Program-made: the position numbers and the translations under genes
Shown here: one piece after another, positions 46,101 to 58,100 of the stretch
Layout of the letters: every line of letters begins with the position of its first letter
How positions within the stretch are numbered: the first letter of the stretch is position 1
The notes under the pieces: model-generated
What the model saw: the letters and a program-made list of their open reading frames with translations, nothing else
Database searches by the model: none
What the model was told of the DNA's origin: nothing
Origin: Ditylenchus dipsaci
Taxonomy: Eukaryota; Nematoda; Chromadorea; Rhabditida; Anguinidae
Length of the DNA stretch: 64,000 nucleotides
Assembly (NCBI GenBank): GCA_004194705.1
Contig: SADC01000156.1
Span: 62,001-126,000, forward strand
Direction: 5' to 3'

Positions 46101-49100
46101 TTTTTTAGCAGTAGTAATTTGTGAAAAAAATAAGATCAATCAACTTTTAGCCTAGTGAATCATTTTCCGAGCAACAGCAAACATCCTACTTTCATTCACC
46201 AAGGAAAGAGGTATATTGAGAATACCTTAAGATTAAAATGAATGCAAATTATTTTTCAGAACGTGTTCGACGACCTCAAAGAGTATCTGTTTGAGGCAGA
46301 AGACAATTACGTTCATCCCTACAGGAAGCTACAAAGCGATCAAGTCCAGTACTACTTGCTTCAGCAGCAGCAACAGAAACAACTGAGAGAACAGAGAATG
46401 GCTCCCCCACCAGTAACTGCTCGACAACAACAACCAGTCCAACAGGTAGCACACACTCAATAGAAATTATCAAATCCAGTCCACTAGCCAACTAAATCTC
46501 CGTAAAGCACTACGCGCAAAATTTTTGCCGTTATTACAGTCAACCAAAACACTCCATGTTCATCATATTCCTTTTTGCCGAATTGTCCTCTAAAGTAGCT
46601 TTTTGTCCTTTCGCCTCCAAATGTACCCCTTTGTCCCTTTTAAAATAATATAAGCCAATTTTCCTTTCTTAAAAACTCGCGATACTCGGTTCTAACCGTG
46701 TGCTTCAATTTATGGTCTTTTATATTATTCTACGACTATACCGATTCTTTTTAATAAAAATGTGCTGTTTTTGGTCTTTATGCGACTACACTATGGCTGT
46801 CATAATAATCTATCCAGTTTTAGGGTAGTATCGCAAATGTGTATTTAAAACACAAAAAATTCATTTAAATAATTTTGAAACAATAAGGAAAAAGTTATTT
46901 TGGGGAGGGGGAATAAGGCAAAAATGGATTTTTTGCAAAAAAAACACAACAGGGGGGACCAAGACATATTTTTACGACGTCGGCATGAACACATATAGAG
47001 CCAATAAGGCATAAATTTGATTTTGAGATACGGAAAATCTATCCATTCTATTAGATTCAGCTCTTAAAACAGGATTTAACTCATTCGCATCATATGTTAA
47101 ATAATTTTGAGAAAATCGAGATAAAAGGTGATTACAGTTTAAGAAATACCACAACTCTTATCTTTCACATTTGTTCGTACACCTAGTTTTTTGTTACTTA
47201 TGAACAAAAATATATAGTAAGCGAATGAGTGGCGATAAAGGGTTCTTTTTCTAGAAGCTTTTTAGGGTTCAGGATTAGTGAGATGGTTGCGTCACAAAGT
47301 TATGGTCACTTAAATAATTTTTAATAATTTTGATTTTATTGATTAATCAATTTTAATTTTTAGAACCAAGGCAAAGCCAACGGTGTGGCTCCTCAACAGC
47401 GAGGAGTTCCACAGCCTACTCAAAAACCAGGAAATGCCCCAGCAGGAGGTCCTGTCAAGCCTCCACAGTACACCCAAATGCCCCAGTCACAAGCAGTCAA
47501 ACAGGGCGAAAAAGCAGGTAAAATAACAAAATATTTTTGTTTGAAGAGGAAACGTAGTGAGTCATATTATTTCGCAAAACTTGCTGAAAAAGCGTTTCAT
47601 CTTTAAAAACAAATGGTTTTATAGTATTTGTTGCCAAAGCCACAGGCCAACCAGTGCCTACGTTGGAATGGTTATCTGCAGATGGAAAACCACTACCCAA
47701 CAACCCGAAAAAGTTCCAGATTCAGTCGTCTACCCCTGGTCAATCCCAGCTGACCATTTCGCAAGTCACTGAAAAAGATCTGGGTTAGCTACTTTTTAAT
47801 TTAAAAGTTCCAAAAATTAATAAATCCAAATAGGAACATACATGTGCGTTGCCAGCAACCCAGGTGGCTCTTTCCAAGCCCAATTTTCATTGCAGTTCCC
47901 AAAAGTTTCTTCTAATGGTTAGTTTTTTTATTGAATCAGCCAATCAAAACTCAAAGTTTTTTGACCATTTCGCGCGATTTAATTTTTTTTGGAGCGAAAA
48001 ATTTAGACGTAAAGTATATAAGACACATCAAAACTGAAAAATAACAAAAAAACTAAAGTCCCGTTTAAGACAAATTGATTTTAACATCAGTTGAAAATTT
48101 CGGTTTTGAAAAGGGCGACACCATCCAAACTTTTATATATTTTTTACTGAAAGTTGTTCAATTTCAGCCCAAAGTAAAACTACCAGTAGGTTTTTGTTAT
48201 TAAAAATTTCAAATTGGTGGAGTTTATAAAAATATTTTTATGCATTTAAAATTTCAGGCCAAACCAAATCAGATATACCAGAGAAAAGACAGAGATACCA
48301 AACCCAGAACCAGATGCCAGGGAGAAAATCACCCTCAAGAAAGTAGATCGATACAAGCAACTGTAATAAAATTTTTAGCTCTTCTTTTGTAAAGTGCATA
48401 CATTGCAGACACAGTGCTAAACTTCTAATGAATGATGACCAGCCAGCCCCACCACAGTCCACACAGCCACCCAAGTTTACCACCCAATTAAAGAGCCTAA
48501 CCCTGAATGAGGGTCAACAAGCGATGCTGGATGTCAAATTCTCGCCCACTGATGACCCTAACCTTAAAGTGGCTTGGTTGCTTAACGGCAAGGCTATACT
48601 TGCCTCCTCTAGGATCACCACTATCAATGAGTTTGGATATGCGGTATATTCTGAATAATGTCAAAACTATTATTGTTTTCTGTAAACTTGACTTTTCCTA
48701 AATCTAAGTTTAGGTTACACTGAAACATACGGTGAAAAAAATATAAAGTAAAGCTTCGTTTGCAGGTGTTGGAAATCAACCCAGTCACAGTGTTTGACCA
48801 TGGAGAGTACACTGTTGTGGCTGTCAACCAGTTGGGTGAGGCCAGACAATCTGGAACAGTCCAAGTTTCTGGTCAGTCCATTCTCTCTCTTTATTTATTG
48901 ATAATAAGACAGTAATTATGGTGTAGGTCACAGAAGTGAGTCAGTGACCAACTACTACCAACAAGGCAAAGAAACCCAGGCCGACACTAACAACTTTGTG
49001 CCAATCGCCCAGAAAACATCAGTGGCCGACCGTCCCAACTTCCACACCGAAATTCGATCCCAAGAGTTGTTTGAAGGTCAACCTTTGCACCTGGAGACCA

Positions 49101-52100
49101 AATTGACACCCATCAATGACCCAAATCTCAAAGTGGAGTTCTACCTGAATGGAAATCCAGTTAAATCAGGTTAGCCTTTGGCTTCTTTTCACTCAAAACC
49201 TTTAAATATGATAATTAAACACAACCTTTAATTAAACCCCTTAAATGTGGCAAGAGTTTAGGTGACCGAGTGCAAACCCAACTGCAAAGTGGCTTTGCTG
49301 TGCTCTCCGTGGCCGAGGCCCGACAAGAGGATGCCGGTTACTATGTATTCAGAGCTACCAACGATGCTGGTGTGGCTGAAACGGCTGGTACTGTTCTCGT
49401 TTTGCCTGCCTCAGATGTCCAATTGGACACAACCACAGTGATTGATGTGGAGGATGTGAGAGAGTTGAAGTCCTCCCAAACTGCTGGCCAAAAACAGGCT
49501 CCCCAGTTCCAAACCCAACTACAAGATTTTCACTGCGAAGATGAGTTGGGTCGGTCCTATTTTGATGCCCGTATAGCACCAGCAAATGATCCAACTTTGC
49601 GAGTAACCTGGTTGAAAGATGGTCACTCTCTGGCTAATGCCAACAGAATACAAACAGTTAACCATTTCGGCTTTGCCTCCCTGACCATCCACCCCACCTA
49701 CCCTGAGGATGCTGGCACCTATACTTGTGTGCTCAACAACTCAACTGGAGAGGCACAGAGCAGTGCTACCCTGACAACTTTGGCCACAGACTCTCTGTTG
49801 CTAGACCCAATGCATGCTCAGGCACTCGATCAGATTAACTATATTGAGGGACAAGAGGTGGGTTCCTGGTCTAACTTAGAATTTGAGGTCTTTTGGTAAT
49901 TTGCAGATCCACATCGGCCCGATCCTGAAAGACCGTCCAGAAGAGGTGCAGAGTCTGGAACAGCCCCGTTTCGCGCGTTCTCTAGCAGATAGATTCGAGG
50001 TTCAGGAGAATGAGCCAGTGCACTTCGAGTGTCGTATTCAGCCTGCCAATGATGTCAAGATGAACGTAGAGTGGTTCCACAATGGAGCTCCTCTTCGGGC
50101 TGCCAACAGAATCAGGTTGGTTGATAGGGATATTTGAGATATCATTAACTCTTATATTTTAGACCAATGTTTGACTTTGGATATGTGGCTTTAGACTTGC
50201 TGTATGCCTACCCTGAAGACAGTGGCACCTACACTGTAATCGCCAAAAATGAGTTGGGCGAGATACAAAGCTCAGTGGAGTTGGTGGTCACTGGAGAGAA
50301 AGTTCTCTATTTGGATGCTCAACACCCGGAAGGTAAATTTTCAACAAGTTACTGAATAAAATCCAAAGGTGTGAAAATTTTTGCAACGAATGAATTTTTT
50401 AAAAATGTATTACCAAGTGAAACTCAAGTATCAAACTAATTTTTTAGGGCTGGAAAGAATCCAAGAGCTCGAACAGCCCAAAAACTTCGGTTTGGCAGAG
50501 GTGCCAGACAAGGAGTGTGACAACCCTCCCAAGTTTTTGGAAATCTTCAGGACCTGGAGCTCAATGAGATGGAGGATGTTTTGTTTGAACTGAAGGCAAG
50601 TCATTTTGAAATGAAGTAGCTTTGTGTAACCATTGATTGTGCAGGTAGCTCCAGTAAATGACCCGACCATGGTGATAGAATGGTTCTTAAACGACCAGCC
50701 CTTGTACAGTGGCTCCAGATTTATGAGCCAGAACGACTTTGGCTTCATCACACTGTCCATCCGAGGAGTCATTCCAGAAGACTCTGGAGTTTACACTGTC
50801 CGGGCAACCAATGCTCTGGGCGAGGACTCCAGACAGTGCACTGTGAATGTACTTGGCAAAGAGGGTATACTCTCCCAGACCCAACATGAAGAGTCTCTTG
50901 GCAAGATCGAGTACTTGGAAAACTTGAATAAATTTGCTAGAGAAGAGATCTTTGACATTGAGCCTACAGTTAGTTTTCCAAACTTCTTAAATAATTTAAG
51001 CAGTCCGTTAGAGCAGTCATTGCATTCGACCATCCGACTGATAATTTTGGACAGTGACCTACCGCAACTCAACTTTTATTTCCGATCAAAAAAAGCGGTC
51101 ACTGGTCCTAGTTGTCAAAATAAAACCCTGAATCTTTTTCAAATTGACTACAATTTTAGAGTGGCCCTCAATTTGTGGAGCCTCTGCCTGGAAATGCAGG
51201 TGAAATTGAAGAAGGTGACCCAATTCACTTGGAGTGCAAGGTGGAACCTGTTGGAGACAATTCTCTGCGAGTCTACTGGCTCAGGGATGGCAACCCACTG
51301 CCTCACGGTGACTAATTTTGATTTATGAATTGTTGTTGACAGATTTCAACCTTAGCTCATCGTTTCCGCACCTTCTTTGACTTTGGCTTTGTATCTCTGG
51401 ATATTTTGCATGTCTATGCTGAAGACAGTGGCACTTACACCTGTGTTGCTGAAAATTCTCTAGGACGTGCAGAGACCAACACCCAAATTTCATGTGAACG
51501 TAGGTTTTAGTGCTTAAAATAAAAATAAATCTTGTCAAAAATATTTTTGGGTTCCGTAATCAGATCTGTTATTATTTCGTGGGTCTGCGAGCTGGATTAG
51601 CCAGTCCTTGTTCGTTTTTTTTCAACTTTCGAAAACTTTTTTTTTATTTCTGACCTTTGGGGATAAGCCGTTTATGAACATGGAACTGAAACTGAGTCAC
51701 GGTGAACCAGTCGTTAACCATAGAAATATAATATACAAGAAAATTTACATTATAATACATTTGTTTTTGACTACAGTTATTATCGGGTCAAAAACTGTGG
51801 GTTTTGGGATTTTCGCTTGACTGCCACCAAACCAAATACCAACCTCCCTCCCCCCTCCTCGAAAGTCAGAAATAATGATACAGTCAACTCTCAATACAGC
51901 GTACCCTCGATATAGTGTATATTTTTTGAACCTCATTTAGTCAGACCTAAGCCAAACTGGCTTAAAGTGTCGCGTCCAGCGAGTAAAGAAATCTCTCATT
52001 TTTGTACTGTTTTTTATCTGCTGGTGTTTTGGAGGGTGTTTGGGCAATAAAGTTGTTGTTGTACTTTGACCCGTTTTGTGGGACTGCTCTGTGGGCACTG

Positions 52101-55100
52101 AGATGCCACAATAATTACCCAATCAGTTCAGCACTAATTCCTAGGCCCTCTGTTGGGTTCCTAGGGAGGGTAAACAAAAGGCTAATCTTTCCCCTTCCTT
52201 TTCTCTAAACAAATTTTTCAAATGCCCTGAACCCAAGCCAATATGTGGTGGGAGATTGGGAGACTCTTAAAGGACGCTACACCCATTACTGAGCCCCACC
52301 CCCTGGTCCGGGGGTATATAAACTCGCCTCTTCGAAGGATCGGGGCTTATTTTTCTTCAATCTCTTCTCGTTGATATAAGTCACCCGGAGTTGGACTTGA
52401 CCGGAGTCCCCTTTTTTTATAACTTACGTTTATTTGTTGTATTTTTGAACTATATAAACTTGACCGGAGTTTATATAGTCTTCTGAGACTTTATTGCTGT
52501 ATTTGGCCTCGTTTTGGTAAAAAATAAACTGGTTTAAGTATTGGCAATTACTGTGAAACCACTTGGAATCTTGATTCTAAGTAGTCATTGAGTTGAGTTT
52601 AAGTTCTAAACAGAACTTTGTTTTTCACACTTCGACCGGCCCAATTTCACGGGCGGTCGAAAAATTGAGGGGCCTCTCGGTGGCCCACCCTTTATAGCAT
52701 TCGAGTAATATCGTTTCCCACGGTCCAACCGGACTCCCCAATAAAACTTAGCGAACCCCGATTCGCCTTATTGCCAGAGTTTGCCTTATTCGAGGGACCT
52801 AATTGGACAATCGAATTTTAAGGCAGACGCTGTGACATAAAGTGTACCCTCGATATAGTGTAACCTCGATACAGTGTAGATTTTTTCTGGTCCCCCAGCC
52901 TATACTATATCGAGAGTTGACTGTAAAAAGTTTTTAATGAGGCTCATTATAATAAGTATATAATATATTCTCTATTAAAGGCCCCCTCTCTAATAAAAGC
53001 CCCCCCCCCTCGATTTTCGACCAGGATTTCAGAGTTAGAACCATTTTTGATTTACAATTTCCGGATTTTTCGAAGGTTGAAAAATAAAGACCCCGGGGCC
53101 TTTAATAAAAAATATACGGTATGTGCAAAACCAATGCAAGTACTCGGAAATCAAACAAACCCTAATTCTAGCAAACTAGTCTGTCCCGAAAAGAGTCCAT
53201 CACTTTCTCCTTCACAAAATAACTTAAAACAAACATTGGAGATTTCCTCTCCTCCCGCTCTCAAAAAATTTATCATAGCTTTAAAACTAAGAAAGGGAAA
53301 AATCAAAGACGCTTAATGTTGTGGTCTAGCACGTTTGTGTGTCTCATTATCCCTCTTATGTAAATTGTTTGTTCAACTTTTCTTTTTATTGCTGCGAAAA
53401 AGAGTTGGACTGCAACTTTTAAGAACACTGGACTAGTACAGACCATTTTACAAAACCATTAGTCTTGGTCCACTTATTCAATTTTGAAACGGGAGCTGAC
53501 TAAAATGGAGTCTAAGCAATTTTTGCCTGTAAACAATAGTCTTAGTGGTTCAAATCACCAAAAAGTAGTGTTGAGAAGTGTCAAAAGAACTGAACCAACT
53601 TCTGCTGCTAATGTATTAATGCCTTTAGCCAAAGAAAAGATCCTCTCAAACACTCAGCATCCCTCTAGCTATGCCAGAATCCAGGAGTTGGAAGCTCCAA
53701 ACAAGGTCCAGAAGAAGTTCCAGATGTGGAGAAAAAGGTTGCCTTTTGCATTGCTCTAATACGGGCTCTGAGTGTCAAAATTTAATAATTTTCAATTGCA
53801 GGCTCCTTTCTTCACCAAACCATTGGTGGAGGGCAGGCCATTCAAGCCGCTGAAGGCGACAACATTTTCTTGGAAGCTCAAACAGGACCAATTGATGACA
53901 ACACACTAACCGTAACTTTTTAACACAAATCATTTGAACAAGCGTATCGCTCTTTTTGCAGTACGAATGGCTGTTCAATGACCAACCATTGATGAAAGCC
54001 CACCGATTCGTGCTCAGCCAGGACTTTGGCTTTGCAGCCCTCAACATCCTGTATGTGTATGCAGAGGACAGTGGCACCTACACTCTAGTTATCCGCAACT
54101 CCTCCGGTCAAGAAGCCCGTTCAGCAGTGCAAGTTGATGTGTCAGGCAAGGACAGTCTCCTGCACGATACTTTCCACCCCTCAGCTGTGGTCAGGATTGA
54201 AGAGCTGGAGGCACCCAGACCTCAGGCTGAAGAAGTGCCTGATGCACCTAAGCAAGTGCCCCAGATAGTTACTCAGCTGGCTGGGGTGGGAGATGTGACT
54301 GAGACACAATCTCTGCACATGGAGGCTCAGTATGCTCCACTGGACGACAACACTCTTTTGGTGGGTTTAACGGGGTTTTGCAATTTGTAGCTATGTGCTG
54401 AAAAGGTGCATAGACATCGAGGCAATTTTAGACATTTTTGAATTTGCACCTTTTATGAGTTTGAGTTTATCGTTGCTTGGGGCACACATTTGACCTGACC
54501 CTGCGCTTAAAGCTTTGTCTAAGTCAAAAAATAATAAAATTTGTAGAAAAACATAAAAAAGAAAACGCGAAAAAAGCGTCAATTCGAAAAAAATGGCCAA
54601 AATTTGCCTAATCGCACCTATGCCCCTGAAATAAAGCAAGTTTTGTGTGTATTGTATAAAAATATCCTATTTGCAGGTGGAGTGGCTGCACAACGGAGCT
54701 CCCCTGCAGCACAGCAATCGACACCGTATCACCAGTGACTTCGGCTATGCCGCTTTGGACATTTGCTTCGTCGTGGCTCAAGATGCTGGAGAGTACACTT
54801 TGGTTGTCTCCAATGAAGCAGGTTGCATCTTTGTTCTAGACTTTTTGTTTAAATCACGTAAACGGTTAAAATTTTGTAGGGCAAGCACAGACTTCGACCA
54901 CAGTGCAGATTGAAGGTTCAGAAGTGATTCTGTCAGACCCACTTCACCCAGAAAGTCTTCGACGAATTCAAGAAATAGAGGCGGTCCGTCCAGCTGAACC
55001 TACAATTGATGATTTGCCAGCAGAAGCACCCCAGTTCACCCAGCAATTGAGTGGACCTATTGAAGGCTTAAAAGAGGGCCAGCAACTGCACTTGGACTGC

Positions 55101-58100
55101 ACAGTGTTGCCCATCAATGACCCTAAACTAATTATTGAGTGGTACTTCAATGGGCAACCCCTTCAATTCAGCTCCAGAATACGCACAATCCACGACTTTG
55201 GCTATGTGGCGCTGGAGTTTCTGCATATTTTGGCTGAAGACAGTGGTACCTACACATGTAGGGCGGTCAATGAGGCCGGTGAAGCTACTACTGACATCAC
55301 TATTGAATGCCAATGTTAGTTTTGCACTAAGAGAAAGAAAATCGATTTGGAAGGAAAGTAGCAAATCTGATATATTGATAATTTCAAATTGAGATCGGAC
55401 TTACAGGACTAGGCCGAATAGATCAAAACAAAAATAGGTGGCATTTTTTCAAATATCTTGTTAATTTCGGGAATCCAGATTGATCCACAGATCACATTTT
55501 TGACCAGCTTTTGTAGCAGAAACCCAAAGATTCCTCCACCTAAAGATCATAAATATTAGATTTGTCATTTTCCATCAAAAATCTTGAAAAAAAAATTTGT
55601 GTTCCTTGATCAAGTTTAAATTGCATTTACCCGTGAAAATTTGCCAACTTTCAGCCAAGCGCAACATTTACCTTGACCCTCAACACGAAGAGTCCTGGGT
55701 TCGCATCCAAGAGATGGAAAACCGTCAAGATATTCGAGAGCCATCTCCTGAACTTACCTTCCCTCCACCCACCTTCATTGTACCTCTGCAGAACGAGGAA
55801 GGTCTGGTGGAAGGTGATGGAGTCAGACTTGAATGCCGCCTGCAACCAGTCAATGACCCCACTCTCAAAGTGTTTTGGACATGCAATGGTCAACCTCTGC
55901 CTGAAGCTGACCGTTTCATGCCTTTCAGAAATTTGGACCTGGTCTCCCTCAACATCAAGACAGTGTACGGGAGGACTCAGGCACATACACTTGCCAGGCT
56001 GTCAGTGCCTTTGGAGAGGCATCCACTTCAGCCAACCTTCAAGTCCAACCCACTGATGCCCTCTTGTTGGACACCCAGCACCAAGAATCATGGAACCAAA
56101 TACAAGAATTTGAAAACAGACAGCCAGAAGAGCCTATTGTAGTAGAGCCAGAGGTCATTGTGCCTTACTTCGTGGTCAACCTACCGACTGGACTACCTGA
56201 GTTCCAGGTAAGCGTCTTCAGAGAAAAGCAAAATATCGAAACACCCAAATTGTAGGAAGGTGAACCAATCCACCTAGAAGCGCAGATTGAGCCTACCAAT
56301 GACAATACCCTAGGTAACCATCTTTGGCTTTTTAGCAATAAAATTTTTTATTTGCAATTGATTGAATTCACAGCAATTGAAATTTATTCAGTTGTGGAAT
56401 GGCACTTCAATGGCCATCCCTGTCCAATGGTCATCGCTACAGAACCACCCACGACTTCGGGTATGTGGCGCTGGATATTCTCTACAGTTTTGCCCAGGAC
56501 TCAGGAGACTATACCTGTGTGGCTAGAAACCAGCTAGGAGAGGCCCAGTCACAAACCTCTCTTCACGTGGCTTCCAAAGAAGGCCTCTACTTGGACCCTC
56601 AACATCCGAACAGTTGGCAGAAAATTCAAGAGATTGAGGCTCCCAAGCCGATGGCTGAAGAAGAGGAACCAGCTGTGCCCGACGCCCCCGATTTGTGGAG
56701 CAACTTAACAGTCAGGACAGGATTGAAGGTCAACCTGCCCATTTCCAAACCAAAGTCCAGCCAATCAATGACAACAAACTGGTCATTGTGTGGTTGAAAG
56801 ATGGACAGCCTTTGGGCAACAGCAACAGATTCTCATTCACTAATGACTTTGGGTTCATTGCACTGGACATTGCACACACTGTAAGTAGCTGTTATTTTAT
56901 TTTGGCTTACATATTAGGTTGGTGCATAAGTTTTAAACCATACAAATATTTAAATAAAAATTCATTTTCTTATCCAAAAATTTCTCTTATAACAAAATCC
57001 AAACAATAGGTTTTGTAGCCCTGACTCTCTTCTTTAAAATGGCATATTGCTTTTAGCTTGATTATTTTAGATAAGTCACCATTTGGCTCCAAACACTTGT
57101 CCAGTCATTTTGTGAAGTTGACCAGCGTTTTCATCACTTTCACTGGTCAAATGTTTTATTGAATTTTAATCGTCATAACAATATGTTATCACCATGTTGT
57201 AGCGCAGCTCAAGAGCTACAAAATGCACTTTACAGAATGATTTTTGAAATCTGAGTGTTGATATATGGCTTTTTAGAAAAAATAGATTTTCTGAAAAAAT
57301 GGCCAAAATCCAAGTTTTTCCAATTTTTCAAATTTTGGCCATTTTTTCAGAAATCTATTTTTTCTAAAAGGCCATATATCAACACTCACTTTTCTAAAAA
57401 TCATTCTGTAAAGTGGATTTTGTAGCTCTTGAGCTGCGCTACAACATGGTGATAACATATTGTTATGACGATTAAAATTCAATAAAACATTTGACCAGTG
57501 AAAGTGATGAAAACGCTGGTCAACTTCACAAAATGACTGGACAAGTGTTTGGAGCCAAATGGTGACTTATCTAAAATAATCAAGCTAAAAGCAATATGCC
57601 ATTTTAAAGAAGAGAGTCAGGGCTACAAAACCTATTGTTTGGATTTTGTTATAAGAGAAATTTTTGGATAAGAAAATGAATTTTTATTTAAATATTTGTA
57701 TGGTTTAAAACTTATGCACCAACCTAATAGATTTCAGAAAAACTCTAAATAATTTATACAATAATTAAAAAATTTATCAATCCTCTATCCTTGCAGGTAG
57801 CCAGTGACGCCGGCCAATACTCTGTCAAAGCAATAAATGAGCAAGGAGAGGCACAAGTGGATGGTCAACTAACAGTGGAACAAGTGGGCAACATCCTGTC
57901 AGACACCCAGCACGAGACATCCTGGAAACGAATCCAAGAAATAGAAGCACCCAAACCTGGAGCAGAAGAAGCTCCAGATGCCGAACATGGCCCACCCCAC
58001 TTTATACAGCCATTAAACAGTGTTACTGATCTGGTAGAAGGGCAGCCTGCTCATTTCGAGGCACAAGTGCAGCCTATCACTGACCCCAACATGATCATCC

